This document shows, one piece after another, positions 38,399 through 46,732 of a stretch of 64,000 bases of DNA. The notes under the pieces were generated by a model. The model made no database searches. It saw nothing but the letters and a program-made list of their open reading frames with translations, and was not told where the DNA came from. Made by a program: the position numbers and the translations under genes. Within the stretch, counting starts at the first letter, position 1; each line of letters starts with the position of its first letter. The stretch comes from Streptococcus oralis (GTDB lineage: Bacteria > Bacillota > Bacilli > Lactobacillales > Streptococcaceae). The stretch spans positions 1,452,001 through 1,516,000 of the forward strand of contig NZ_CP094226.1 in the NCBI RefSeq assembly GCF_022749195.1. Reading direction: 5' to 3'.

Positions 38399-38971
38399 TT
38401 ACACTACAGAAGGTCTCATAAAATCATAAACATCTATCTGATGCTCTTCAAACAATGCTTCTAACTTCTGCGCTCCTACTTCAGCTCCATGCTTTTCTAT
38501 AAATTGAAGCTCAGCTTCTGTAATAGGGATAGCTTGTAGCCACGTAACATACTCTTCATCAAAATCGAAAGACTCCAGTTCCCACAAGAAAGGCTGAGTG
38601 AAAAATATATGATTTACTTTCGCATTTGGGTAGTAATTTCTAATTATATTTGGATAGACTGCACCAGGAGAGATACTATATTCTCCTCTCACGATATTAA
38701 AACCACAGTCTGCTATAATATTTGGAAAGTATTCCAGCTCTGCATCAGCTGCCCCAATGATTTCAACTCTTAAAGGCTTATCATTTATTCGACGATAAAT
38801 GGTATATTCTGATAAACCGATTGTTGCTGCAGTTGTTAAATAATCGTCCGGACGGTTCTCTCCAATAAATATATCTAATTTGTTATCGTGATTTCTAAAT
38901 GTATAGGCTTGAGGAACTCCCCCTACAGCTCTGGCTATTTCCTGTGCAATTTTAATTTTATCGTATTTCAT
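38399..38971 (-). CDS. SUFU (suppressor of fused) domain protein, likely immunity
   Basis: A 190-residue protein with the bacterial SUFU-domain pattern: TFRNHDNKLDIFIGENRP, TAATIGLSEYTIYRR, RVEIIGAAD, PGAVYPNIIRNYYP, HIFFTQPFLWE and WLQAIPITEAELQFIEKHG. SUFU proteins are a major immunity family of bacterial polymorphic toxin systems. The start (AGGAG six bases upstream) overlaps by four bases (ATGA) the end of a decayed upstream ORF, as would be expected if it once followed a toxin gene. Confidence 0.82.
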   Translation of the reverse strand: MKYDKIKIAQEIARAVGGVPQAYTFRNHDNKLDIFIGENRPDDYLTTAATIGLSEYTIYRRINDKPLRVEIIGAADAELEYFPNIIADCGFNIVRGEYSISPGAVYPNIIRNYYPNAKVNHIFFTQPFLWELESFDFDEEYVTWLQAIPITEAELQFIEKHGAEVGAQKLEALFEEHQIDVYDFMRPSVV

Positions 38972-39096
38972 TTGATTCTCCTCTTAATGTTTGGTCCAGC
39001 ATGAGCTATGTTATCTTTCAGTTTCACTACACTCTTATGGAAATTCTCACAAAAGGCGTTAGAGTTTGATGATACCTCTGCCAGATTATCACCAAA
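38968..39096 (-). pseudogene. decayed ORF fused to the SUFU gene start
   Basis: A 42-residue open stretch with no start codon. It begins FGDNLAEVSSNS, continues with a helix-like FHKSVVKLKDNIAHAGP and ends with a stop overlapping the SUFU ATG. A stop codon interrupts it just upstream (39097-39099). The opening FGDNLA is shared with the small ORF ahead of the gene at 39205-40014. It could be the tail of a lost toxin or partner gene. Confidence 0.4.
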
Positions 39097-39116
39097 TTAA
39101 CTGACTCTACAATCCC

Positions 39117-39125
39117 AGTATACCA
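39117..39125 (-). promoter_or_regulatory. extended -10 promoter copy in the island
   Basis: TGGTATACT on the minus strand, within a roughly 40-base sequence (39083-39125) that recurs at 40078-40121. Confidence 0.45.
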
Positions 39126-39149
39126 TAAACCCTATGGACTAGCGTTTGG

Positions 39150-39180
39150 AAAACAATAAAAGACCACCTCGAGGGTAGTC
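39150..39180 (-). terminator. terminator after the gene at 39205-40014
   Basis: Stem GACTACC/GGTGGTC around CTCGA (39162-39180) followed by TTTTATTGTTTT on the minus strand. One pair is a G-T wobble that forms only in minus-strand RNA, supporting the direction. Confidence 0.6.
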
Positions 39181-39204
39181 CTTTGTTATCAATCGCCCAT
39201 TTCA

Positions 39205-40014
39205 TTATTTTACAAGTTCTTCAACTGGATGGCCGTAAAAATATTTCATACCTTCCGTCCAGTCTTTGTCTGATAAGTCATCAATATAACCAACCATCAA
39301 ATCAATTTCATTTTTTGAAATAAGAGTATTGGTGTCTACTGGGACCTGCTTGCCTGTATAAATAGAAAGAAGGGAAGCCTGAAGATAAAGATGGTATTTC
39401 TGTTCCTTTTGAGCAGCGATGTATAGAGCAGTCATAATTTCTTGTGTAAACAAACCAGGAAAAACCTGAAGAGTTTTGTAATAATAGCAATCTAAGTTCT
39501 TGTTCTTTATTACATCAAAATATAAACTTCCAACTTCTTCTAATCTTGCATTTTCCTCTATAATTGAACGATAGTTGAGAAAGCTATCCAAAGCATCTTG
39601 AATAGCGTACTCCACTTCGGTTTCTGTATCTTCCCACTCCTCCCACAGAGTAAGAAGGTAAGGAACGACTTCATAGGACATTGTTTCCACAGCGCCAGCG
39701 ACAAAAGTAAATACCGCAAATTCTGAAGCCGAACTTAAAAAATGAAAATTTTCAACCTTTTTTAAATCATTATGTGTACAAACTGAACAAAACAATCGAA
39801 TACAAAGATTGAGCACTGCTTCATCTTTTGTCTGGTTCATCAAGTCAATCAGCAAGTTTTTTACTGTAAAATCTCCCTTTTTTAAGATTTCAGCAATCAG
39901 CAATACACATTCTCTCTCATCATTTACTGAAAGTAAGCCCCTTTTTAAATCTTCCAGCGCTACTGAACTAACGTGACCGAACGACATTCCTGTCATTAAC
40001 AGTTTGTTTCCCAT
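39205..40014 (-). CDS. all-helical hypothetical protein, possible immunity protein (Imm47-like)
   Basis: A 269-residue protein from the ATG at 40014 (GGAG seven bases upstream); an ATG two codons earlier is too close to the ribosome site. It is almost entirely helical, with repeated leucine-rich helices (LLSVNDERECVLLIAEILKK, NLLIDLMNQTKDEAVLNLCI) of the HEAT-like kind. Its length and pattern fit streptococcal proteins annotated as Imm47-type, but I cannot confirm this. It has a cassette-like setting: extended -10 promoter, short upstream ORF, gene, terminator. Confidence 0.55.
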   Translation of the reverse strand: MGNKLLMTGMSFGHVSSVALEDLKRGLLSVNDERECVLLIAEILKKGDFTVKNLLIDLMNQTKDEAVLNLCIRLFCSVCTHNDLKKVENFHFLSSASEFAVFTFVAGAVETMSYEVVPYLLTLWEEWEDTETEVEYAIQDALDSFLNYRSIIEENARLEEVGSLYFDVIKNKNLDCYYYKTLQVFPGLFTQEIMTALYIAAQKEQKYHLYLQASLLSIYTGKQVPVDTNTLISKNEIDLMVGYIDDLSDKDWTEGMKYFYGHPVEELVK

Positions 40015-40032
40015 ACCCATTCTCCTTTTATC

Positions 40033-40122
40033 TCAATACTTTTTTTGGAAATTTCTTGCTTGCTTTTTGACCGATGCTAAGTTATCACCAAATTTACTGA
40101 CTCTACACTCCCAGTATACCAT
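40033..40122 (-). other. 29-codon upstream ORF sharing FGDNLA with a second remnant
   Basis: ATG to TGA, beginning MVYWECRVSKFGDNLAS and ending 19 bases before the next gene's start. The ATG overlaps the TGGTATACT promoter element, so it would hardly be translated from that promoter. It is more likely a fragment of the same lost ORF as at 38968-39096. Confidence 0.35.
40078..40121 (-). repeat. intergenic repeat, second copy (first at 39083-39125)
   Basis: A roughly 40-base sequence with the core CCAAATTTACTGACTCTACA on the plus strand (one base differs in the first copy). It runs into AGTATACCATAAA. It carries the TGGTATACT promoter element and the start of the FGDNLA coding stretch. Confidence 0.6.
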
Positions 40123-40160
40123 AAAAGACCACCTCGAGGGGGGCCGTTTATCAGTTCAAA

Positions 40161-40646
40161 CTATTTTACATTATGTTCCTGCTGGAAGGCTTCCATAGCT
40201 TTGAACTGTTCTAGTTCTTTTTCATTAGCCGGCTGCTTGCCAAGGTATTTGTATTCAAAAAAATCCATTTGTTGGCCTGAGGTAAACCCACTCTCGAACC
40301 AAGGTGCGTAGTCAAATGTAGCAGTCAATTTTGTACCAATAATCTTTATAACACATGTTGTCCATAAAGCCTGCTCTTCATTTTTAAAGATTTCCCTCAA
40401 TTCCCAAGCTAATTTGAAGGTGCGTCTTTCATTTTCTCTAAATTCTGAATTAGGCAACTTATACTTCTTGGGAATAAAAAGATTATAAATATAGTCACTT
40501 TTTCCTTCTTCGTTGAAGAAATAGTAGACTTCTCCACCATCAAAAGTCAGGGTAATATTAATAAAAAGATTTTCCCAAGCTACAGGTATAGTCTTATGGA
40601 CACTCTGAGCAATTTCCATCACTTTCTCATTAATCTGTTTTTCCAT
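40161..40646 (-). CDS. YezG/DUF600-family immunity protein, copy 2
   Basis: A 161-residue protein with GGAGG five bases before its ATG. It shares the family's N-terminal helix (MEKQINEKVMEIAQSVHKTI), the central beta region (AWENLFINITLTFDGGEVYYFF), FDYAPWFESGF, and the common end LGKQPANEKELEQFKAMEAF. The central region differs most from copies 1 and 3, while the last 21 residues match copy 3 exactly. Its toxin partner is not in the window. Confidence 0.82.
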   Translation of the reverse strand: MEKQINEKVMEIAQSVHKTIPVAWENLFINITLTFDGGEVYYFFNEEGKSDYIYNLFIPKKYKLPNSEFRENERRTFKLAWELREIFKNEEQALWTTCVIKIIGTKLTATFDYAPWFESGFTSGQQMDFFEYKYLGKQPANEKELEQFKAMEAFQQEHNVK

Positions 40647-40700
40647 ATGTTCCTCCGGTTTGGTTTATACATTTCAGGACAAGCATGGGACCTAGACTTC

Positions 40701-41360
40701 CTAATCCGCCTTGAGTTTTTCTTTACAGTAATCAACGATGTATTCATTTATCCATTTACTCTTATTTTGGAATTTTCCAAGTTTATGCTTTGCGATCAAA
40801 TCTTCTGCCATTTGAAGTGCTTCTTGGTATTGTTCACGGTGGATCATTAACAGTATTCCCATCAAGTCATGGCAGGCAGGATTTGGTGAATTTTCGACTG
40901 CATAAGCGTAAAAATCTTCAAAAGTTAGGAAACCATCTATAAGCTTTAAGACTTCTTCATGGGTCTCTGAGAGCACTTCGAAAACCTTGGTTTCAACCTT
41001 TTCTAAGTCAAGGTCCTCCATCGTCCAGTCTTCAGTAGCTATCTTATCCGGTAGAGAAAATTTATCGACTGTAAAAGCTCCAACTGCCCGAAGACTCATT
41101 GGTTCCTGCGAATTACTCGCCATATCAAAAACTTCCCAAAAAATATCATCAATGATATAGGGTTTGATGTAAGGACTAACGATAACACGAAACTCATTAT
41201 CTGGGAAATTAATATTAATCCTGTACGAAACCAAATAGTCTCCTACTTTGTTGAAATAGGCCCAATCTCGAGACTTTAATTGTAATTTTTTTGCTGCATT
41301 GCGCTGAACTTTTTTCAATTCTTTTTTTAGTTGTTTATCTATTTTTGAAAATTTCACCAT
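40701..41360 (-). CDS. hypothetical protein in the immunity island
   Basis: A 219-residue soluble protein that I do not recognise. It starts with a basic helix (FSKIDKQLKKELKKVQRNAA), then a beta-rich part (WAYFNKVGDYLVSYRININF, VSPYIKPYIIDDIFWEVF), and a helical C-terminal half (LMGILLMIHREQYQEALQMA). The basic-helix-plus-beta opening is reminiscent of DUF4304-type proteins, but the match is weak. It has GAGG seven bases before the ATG and lies between two YezG genes, so an immunity role is plausible by context. Confidence 0.5.
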   Translation of the reverse strand: MVKFSKIDKQLKKELKKVQRNAAKKLQLKSRDWAYFNKVGDYLVSYRININFPDNEFRVIVSPYIKPYIIDDIFWEVFDMASNSQEPMSLRAVGAFTVDKFSLPDKIATEDWTMEDLDLEKVETKVFEVLSETHEEVLKLIDGFLTFEDFYAYAVENSPNPACHDLMGILLMIHREQYQEALQMAEDLIAKHKLGKFQNKSKWINEYIVDYCKEKLKAD

Positions 41361-41405
41361 TGAATTACCTCACTAATCTGATTTTATTCTTCTTATCCAA
41401 GCAAA

Positions 41406-41891
41406 CTATTTTACATTATGTTCCTGCTGGAAGGCTTCCATGGCCTTGAACTGCTCTAGTTCTTTTTCGTTTCTTGGTTCAAATCCTAGAAATTGATATC
41501 TGAAAAAGTTCATTCGAGCAGTTGGTCCAAAATTACTTTTCAACCATGGAGCATAGTCATAGTCGACTGAAAGCTTGTTATTTTCATCCAAATGGATGAT
41601 ACAAATATACCAATCTGCCAAGTCATTTTCAATAAACACTCTTTTCAGATCTTCTGATTTATCAAATAATATATCACTTTGGTTAAATACTTCATCCTGC
41701 GATAACCCAAAATCTCTGGGAAGGTATAAATTATAATGATATTCACCTTCATACTTAAAATAAAAATATGCACTTCCACTATATGTCTTATCCATCTCGA
41801 TTACAATATACAAATCATCCCACTCAACTGGAATCATATCATTGGCTTGATGCACGATTTCGATAATTTTTTCATTCATTTGTTGTTCCAT
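41406..41891 (-). CDS. YezG/DUF600-family immunity protein, copy 3
   Basis: A 161-residue protein with GGAGG before the ATG. The N-terminal part (MNEKIIEIVHQANDMIPVEW, then DDLYIVIEMDKTYSG) is almost identical to copy 1. The middle (FGLSQDEVFNQSDILFDKSE) is its own, and the C-terminal EKELEQFKAMEAFQQEHNVK equals copy 2. It is the first gene of the island in the direction of transcription and has its own TGGTATACT promoter 43 bases upstream. Confidence 0.82.
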   Translation of the reverse strand: MEQQMNEKIIEIVHQANDMIPVEWDDLYIVIEMDKTYSGSAYFYFKYEGEYHYNLYLPRDFGLSQDEVFNQSDILFDKSEDLKRVFIENDLADWYICIIHLDENNKLSVDYDYAPWLKSNFGPTARMNFFRYQFLGFEPRNEKELEQFKAMEAFQQEHNVK

Positions 41892-41933
41892 ATTTTCCTC
41901 CGGTTGGTGTATTCAAATTTTATCTGTATCTCT

Positions 41934-41942
41934 AGTATACCA
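41934..41942 (-). promoter_or_regulatory. extended -10 promoter of YezG copy 3
   Basis: TGGTATACT on the minus strand, 43 bases before the start codon, the same spacing as for YezG copy 1. Confidence 0.5.
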
Positions 41943-42064
41943 TAAAGAACAGAAACCAACTTACTCTTATAAAATTTGCTCAAATAGGGCAACATCACCT
42001 CAATAAAACAGTAAAATAGACCAATCATATCGCGAGGTACAGCAACTTTCTATCCTTTCCAACA

Positions 42065-42101
42065 AAAAAATCCACGAATCGAAACCATTCGTGGGATTTT
42101 T
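42065..42101. terminator. bidirectional terminator-like hairpin 1
   Basis: CCACGAAT/ATTCGTGG (42072-42079, 42087-42094) flanked by A and T runs. It shares its stem sequence with hairpin 2 about 150 bases away. Confidence 0.65.
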
Positions 42102-42220
42102 TACGAAGCATTAAAGTAAAATGCCATACTGATTAGTAGACACAAAGAGGCGAAAACGATTATTTTTCGCCGATGAATTAGTGAGGCAGGTTGCTAGCCC
42201 TCTCACTACCCGTTACAACG

Positions 42221-42257
42221 GAAAAATCCACGAATCGATAATATTCGTGGATTTTTC
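42221..42257. terminator. bidirectional terminator-like hairpin 2
   Basis: Perfect 15-base stem GAAAAATCCACGAAT/ATTCGTGGATTTTTC (42221-42235, 42243-42257). A near-copy of hairpin 1. Confidence 0.7.
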
Positions 42258-42416
42258 CTAGTGAAGCGTTTAGGTAAGCCGATTTTACACTACGACACGG
42301 AGTTTGGCAAATCGGTTCTATTTGCCAAACGTAGTTAGTAAGGCAGTTAGCTAGTTCGCCAAATAGCGACTAGCGTCCAACAATTAGGAACTTTAGTTCC
42401 AATTGTTGGTGCTGAG

Positions 42417-43961
42417 TTACATCTTCTCCTCCAACTCTACGTCTGGATACTTATCCGCAAACCAGCGAAGGGCAAAGTCATTTTCAAAGAGGAAGACTGG
42501 TTGGTCAAAACGGTCTTTGGCCAAGATATTGCGGCTTGAGGACATCCGTTCATCCAAGTCCTCAGGCTTGATCCAACGAACGGTCTTTTTACCCATCGGG
42601 CTCATGACTACTTCTGCATTGTACTCGCCTTCCATGCGGTGCTTAAAGACTTCAAACTGAAGTTGTCCGACAGCACCCAGCATGTACTCGCCTGTTTGGT
42701 AATTCTTATAAAGCTGAATAGCTCCTTCCTGCACCAATTGTTCGATACCCTTGTGGAAGGATTTTTGCTTCATGACGTTCTTAGCAGAAACTTTCATGAA
42801 AATCTCAGGGGTAAAGGTTGGCAGTGGTTCAAATTCAAACTTGTTTTTTCCAACCGTCAAGGTGTCCCCAACCTGATAAGTACCTGTATCGTAAACCCCG
42901 ATGATATCTCCTGCAACAGCGTTTGTCACATTCTCACGACTTTCCGCCATAAACTGGGTAACATTAGAAAGCTTGGCAGTCTTACCAGTACGAGGCAGAT
43001 TGACACTCATCCCTCGCTCAAACTCACCTGATACGATACGGACAAAGGCAATGCGGTCACGGTGACGAGGGTCCATGTTGGCTTGGATTTTAAAGACAAA
43101 TCCAGAAAAATCCTTGTCATAAGGATCGACAATTTCGCCGTCTGTTTTCTTGTGTCCATGTGGCTCTGGAGCAAACTTAAGGAAAGTCTCAAGGAAGGTC
43201 TGCACACCAAAGTTAGTCAAGGCTGATCCAAAAAATACCGGAGTCAAATCACCTGCAAGAATAGCTTCCTCCGAGAATTCATTTCCAGCTTCATTCAAAA
43301 GTTCAATATCCTCTTTGACTTGCTCGTAGAATGGATTGTTGCCAAAGAGCTTGTCCCCATCTTCTAGACTGGCAAAACGCTCATCCCCTTTATAGAGTTC
43401 CAAGCGTTGGTTATAGAGGTCATACAAGCCTTCAAAGGCTTTCCCCATCCCGATGGGCCAGTTCATCGGATAGCTGGCAATACCTAGGACTTCTTCCAAC
43501 TCCTGCAAGAGATCCAGTGGCTCACGACCATCACGGTCCAGCTTGTTCATAAAGGTAAAGACTGGAATGCCACGGTGCTTGACAACCTCAAACAATTTCT
43601 TGGTTTGGGCCTCGATACCCTTGGCAGAATCGACGACCATGACCGCAGCATCCACCGCCATTAAGGTACGATAGGTATCCTCTGAGAAATCCTCGTGCCC
43701 TGGAGTGTCTAGGATGTTGACGCGTTTGCCGTCGTAGTCAAATTGCATCACAGATGAAGTGACCGAAATCCCACGTTGTTTCTCGATATCCATCCAGTCA
43801 GACTTAGCAAAAGTCCCTGTTTTCTTCCCTTTTACAGTACCAGCCTCACGAATCTCGCCCCCAAAGTAGAGCAACTGCTCAGTGATGGTTGTTTTCCCCG
43901 CGTCCGGGTGGGAGATGATGGCAAAGGTACGGCGTTTCTTAATTTCTTCTTGAATAGTCAT
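42417..43961 (-). CDS. prfC: peptide chain release factor 3
   Basis: The GTPase that removes RF1/RF2 from the ribosome after peptide release. The 514 residues have the GTP-binding domain with [18 protein letters not shown] (G1), ISVTSSVM (G2), DTPGHEDF (G3) and MNKLD (G4), followed by domains II and III ([13 protein letters not shown]). The length is normal. A series of hairpins follows the stop. Confidence 0.96.
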   Translation of the reverse strand: MTIQEEIKKRRTFAIISHPDAGKTTITEQLLYFGGEIREAGTVKGKKTGTFAKSDWMDIEKQRGISVTSSVMQFDYDGKRVNILDTPGHEDFSEDTYRTLMAVDAAVMVVDSAKGIEAQTKKLFEVVKHRGIPVFTFMNKLDRDGREPLDLLQELEEVLGIASYPMNWPIGMGKAFEGLYDLYNQRLELYKGDERFASLEDGDKLFGNNPFYEQVKEDIELLNEAGNEFSEEAILAGDLTPVFFGSALTNFGVQTFLETFLKFAPEPHGHKKTDGEIVDPYDKDFSGFVFKIQANMDPRHRDRIAFVRIVSGEFERGMSVNLPRTGKTAKLSNVTQFMAESRENVTNAVAGDIIGVYDTGTYQVGDTLTVGKNKFEFEPLPTFTPEIFMKVSAKNVMKQKSFHKGIEQLVQEGAIQLYKNYQTGEYMLGAVGQLQFEVFKHRMEGEYNAEVVMSPMGKKTVRWIKPEDLDERMSSSRNILAKDRFDQPVFLFENDFALRWFADKYPDVELEEKM

Positions 43962-44106
43962 ATCTTCTCTTTCTTTTCTTTTAGGATAATAGTGAATGCT
44001 ATATTTTATTTTATATTTTTACATCGGAATATTCCAATCCTTTCAACTTACCTATTATAGCGAATTTCAGGGAGTTTTTCAATTGCTCATCTGATGAAAA
44101 GGTAAG

Positions 44107-44799
44107 CTAGAGTACTGATTTTACCTGATTTCTCTTTTGCCACCGTTTCTTGAACAAGATATCAAAGAGAACCAGAGCCAGCGAAAGGATGACGGACACA
44201 AGAAGATATTTTAACCACAAGGGGGCATCCGGAATAAAAGGTGTCTTGTTTAACAAACCATAATTTCCACCCGTCACCTGATTAACCCCAACTAGAAAGA
44301 GGTTGAGAATAAAGGTATAGGCTACAATCATATATTTCTTGAGCAAGGTCTTGTCATAGTGATTCATCAAGTAAATCAAGGAATTCACTAGAAGGGCATA
44401 GTGCCCAATCAAAAATGAAAAGCTGGTGATATGGGGAAAATCATAGGGGTCAAAAACGGGGTAAACCAGCGCAAAGACCGCTCCACTTGCTCCTAAGAGG
44501 GCGAAATATTGCTTGCTCCGCCATTTATCTGGCAAGAAAACCACCGCAAACATAGCCAAACGGCAATGATAAAAAGGAAGGCTATTAGAAAAGGGAATTC
44601 CAAAACCAACATACCAACTATAAAGGGCTAGTAACTGGAGGATCTGAATCCCCTTAAACAAGCGGACAAATTTCGGATTATTGTGATAAGCAAGTGCTCC
44701 ATAAATACAAAGCACTAAAGTAAGCATCATAATCCCATACCAAAAGAGTGAAATGGGAGGAGGAACCGTTTGAGATCTGGTGATAAATTGATGGAACAT
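44107..44799 (-). CDS. YwaF/TIGR02206-family integral membrane protein
   Basis: A 230-residue protein with six or seven hydrophobic segments. Family-typical blocks are GFGIPFSNSLPFYHCRLAMF (a conserved lipid-facing pattern with LPxxxC), FSFLIGHYALLVNSLIYLMN and NQVTGGNYGLLNKTP. The function is unknown. It is divergent from gatC and carries no operon partner. Confidence 0.82.
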   Translation of the reverse strand: MFHQFITRSQTVPPPISLFWYGIMMLTLVLCIYGALAYHNNPKFVRLFKGIQILQLLALYSWYVGFGIPFSNSLPFYHCRLAMFAVVFLPDKWRSKQYFALLGASGAVFALVYPVFDPYDFPHITSFSFLIGHYALLVNSLIYLMNHYDKTLLKKYMIVAYTFILNLFLVGVNQVTGGNYGLLNKTPFIPDAPLWLKYLLVSVILSLALVLFDILFKKRWQKRNQVKSVL

Positions 44800-44914
44800 A
44801 TTCTATCCTAACTCTTATTTTTTCTATTCTCTAGTTTAACCATTATAGCGAATTAAAAGCGATTTTTCAATTTCTATTTCTTTTCAGTTTGGCTCCCTTA
44901 TTTATAGGAAAATA

Positions 44915-44923
44915 TGGTAAAAT
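44915..44923 (+). promoter_or_regulatory. gatC extended -10 promoter
   Basis: TGGTAAAAT, 40 bases before the gatC ATG; no clear -35. Confidence 0.5.
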
Positions 44924-44963
44924 AGAACAGACTAAAAATCATCATTTCACGAAAGGATGCAAG

Positions 44964-45266
44964 ATGAAAATTACGCAAGAAGAGGTAACACACGTTGCCA
45001 ATCTTTCAAAATTAAAATTCTCTGAAGAAGAAACTGCTGCCTTTGCGACAACCTTGTCTAAAATTGTTGACATGGTTGAATTGCTAGGCGAAGTGAACAC
45101 AACTGGTGTCGCACCTACTACGACCATGGCTGACCGCAAGACTGTACTCCGCCCTGATGTGGCTGAAGAAGGAACAGACCGCGATCGCTTGTTTAAAAAC
45201 GTACCTGAAAAAGAAAACTACTATATCAAGGTACCAGCTATCCTAGACGATGGAGGAGATGCCTAA
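44964..45266 (+). CDS. gatC: Asp/Glu-tRNA amidotransferase subunit C
   Basis: A 100-residue subunit that stabilises GatA/GatB in the complex converting Glu-tRNAGln (and Asp-tRNAAsn) to the amide form. I chose the ATG at 44964 (AAAGGA seven bases upstream); the longer open frame has no ribosome site. Family blocks are [16 protein letters not shown] and LRPDV. It overlaps gatA by one base. Confidence 0.94.
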   Translation: MKITQEEVTHVANLSKLKFSEEETAAFATTLSKIVDMVELLGEVNTTGVAPTTTMADRKTVLRPDVAEEGTDRDRLFKNVPEKENYYIKVPAILDDGGDA

Positions 45267-46732
45267 TGACTTTTAATAACAAAACTATTGAAGACTTGCA
45301 CAACCTCCTTGTCTCTAAGGAAATTTCAGCAACTGAATTGATCCAAGCAACGCTTGAAGATATCAAGTCTCGTGAGGAAGCCCTCAATTCATTTGTCACT
45401 ATCGCTGAAGAACAAGCCCTTGCGCAAGCTAAGGCTATTGATGAAGCTGGAATTGACGCGGACAATGTTCTTTCAGGAATTCCACTGGCTGTTAAGGATA
45501 ATATCTCTACCGACGGTATCCTCACAACTGCTGCCTCAAAAATGCTCTACAACTACGAGCCTATCTTTGATGCGACAGCCGTTGCCAATGCCAAAGCCAA
45601 ATGTATGATTGTTGTTGGGAAAACCAACATGGACGAGTTTGCCATGGGTGGTTCAGGTGAGACTTCCCACTATGGTACCACTAAAAATGCTTGGGACCAC
45701 AGCAAGGTTCCTGGTGGTTCATCAAGTGGTTCAGCCGCAGCTGTAGCTTCAGGGCAAGTCCGCTTGTCACTTGGTTCTGATACGGGTGGTTCCATCCGCC
45801 AACCTGCCGCCTTCAACGGGATTGTTGGTCTCAAACCAACCTACGGAACGGTTTCTCGTTTCGGTCTCATTGCCTTCGGTAGCTCATTAGACCAGATTGG
45901 CCCTTTCGCTCCAACTGTTAAAGAAAATGCCCTCTTGCTCAATGCGATTGCCAGCGAAGATGCTAAAGACTCTACTTCTGCTCCTGTCCGCATTGCCGAC
46001 TTTACTTCAAAAATTGGTCAAGACATCAAGGGAATGAAAATTGCTTTGCCTAAGGAATACCTTGGTGAAGGGATTGACCCAGAGGTTAAGGAAACCATTC
46101 TGAATGCAGCCAAACACTTTGAAAAACTTGGTGCCATCGTCGAAGAAGTCAGCCTTCCTCACTCTAAATACGGTGTTGCCGTTTACTACATCATCGCTTC
46201 ATCAGAAGCCTCATCAAACTTGCAACGCTTTGACGGTATCCGTTATGGCTACCGCGCAGAAGATGCAAGCAACCTTGATGAAATCTATGTAAACAGCCGT
46301 AGCCAAGGTTTCGGTGAAGAAGTGAAACGCCGTATCATGCTTGGAACATTTAGCCTTTCATCAGGTTACTATGATGCCTACTACAAGAAAGCTGGTCAGG
46401 TCCGTACCCTCATTATCCAAGATTTCGAAAACGTCTTTGCGGATTACGACTTAATTTTGGGACCAACTGCACCAAGCGTTGCCTACGACTTGGATTCTCT
46501 CAACCACGACCCAGTTGCCATGTACTTGGCTGATCTTTTGACCATCCCCGTCAACTTGGCAGGTCTTCCAGGAATTTCGATTCCTGCTGGATTTGCTCAA
46601 GGTCTCCCAGTCGGTCTCCAATTGATCGGTCCTAAATACTCTGAGGAAACCATTTACCAAGCTGCTGCTGCCTTTGAAGCAACAACAGACTACCACAAAC
46701 AACAACCCGTGATTTTTGGAGGTGACAACTAA
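45266..46732 (+). CDS. gatA: Asp/Glu-tRNA amidotransferase subunit A
   Basis: The amidase that releases ammonia from glutamine for tRNA amidation. The 488-residue protein has the Ser-cisSer-Lys amidase signature: Lys in [10 protein letters not shown], and [15 protein letters not shown] with [14 protein letters not shown]. It overlaps gatB by one base; all three gat genes are one operon. Confidence 0.96.
   Translation: MTFNNKTIEDLHNLLVSKEISATELIQATLEDIKSREEALNSFVTIAEEQALAQAKAIDEAGIDADNVLSGIPLAVKDNISTDGILTTAASKMLYNYEPIFDATAVANAKAKCMIVVGKTNMDEFAMGGSGETSHYGTTKNAWDHSKVPGGSSSGSAAAVASGQVRLSLGSDTGGSIRQPAAFNGIVGLKPTYGTVSRFGLIAFGSSLDQIGPFAPTVKENALLLNAIASEDAKDSTSAPVRIADFTSKIGQDIKGMKIALPKEYLGEGIDPEVKETILNAAKHFEKLGAIVEEVSLPHSKYGVAVYYIIASSEASSNLQRFDGIRYGYRAEDASNLDEIYVNSRSQGFGEEVKRRIMLGTFSLSSGYYDAYYKKAGQVRTLIIQDFENVFADYDLILGPTAPSVAYDLDSLNHDPVAMYLADLLTIPVNLAGLPGISIPAGFAQGLPVGLQLIGPKYSEETIYQAAAAFEATTDYHKQQPVIFGGDN

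Larger units (their letters stand above)
41892..42416. repeat. 525-base gene-free region with a hairpin series downstream of prfC
   Basis: Up to about 42060 I see only the promoter of YezG copy 3. Beyond that come GGCGAAAA/TTTTCGCC (42149-42171), GTTTGGCAAAT/ATTTGCCAAAC (42302-42330) and CCAACAATT...AATTGTTGG with an inner GGAAC/GTTCC (42377-42409). Two similar terminator-like hairpins are listed separately. No gene is seen. Confidence 0.65.

Noticed and set aside
40033..40122. Genuine leader peptide MVYWECRVS... upstream of the helical immunity gene
   Set aside because: Its ATG lies within the promoter -10 element, so a transcript from that promoter would not include it, and the parallel copy at 39 kb has a stop codon after nine residues.
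36088..42416. Insertion sequence, integrase or att sites bounding the immunity island
   Set aside because: I looked for transposase or integrase frames and flanking direct repeats and saw none; the only repeats are the cassette-level ones described.
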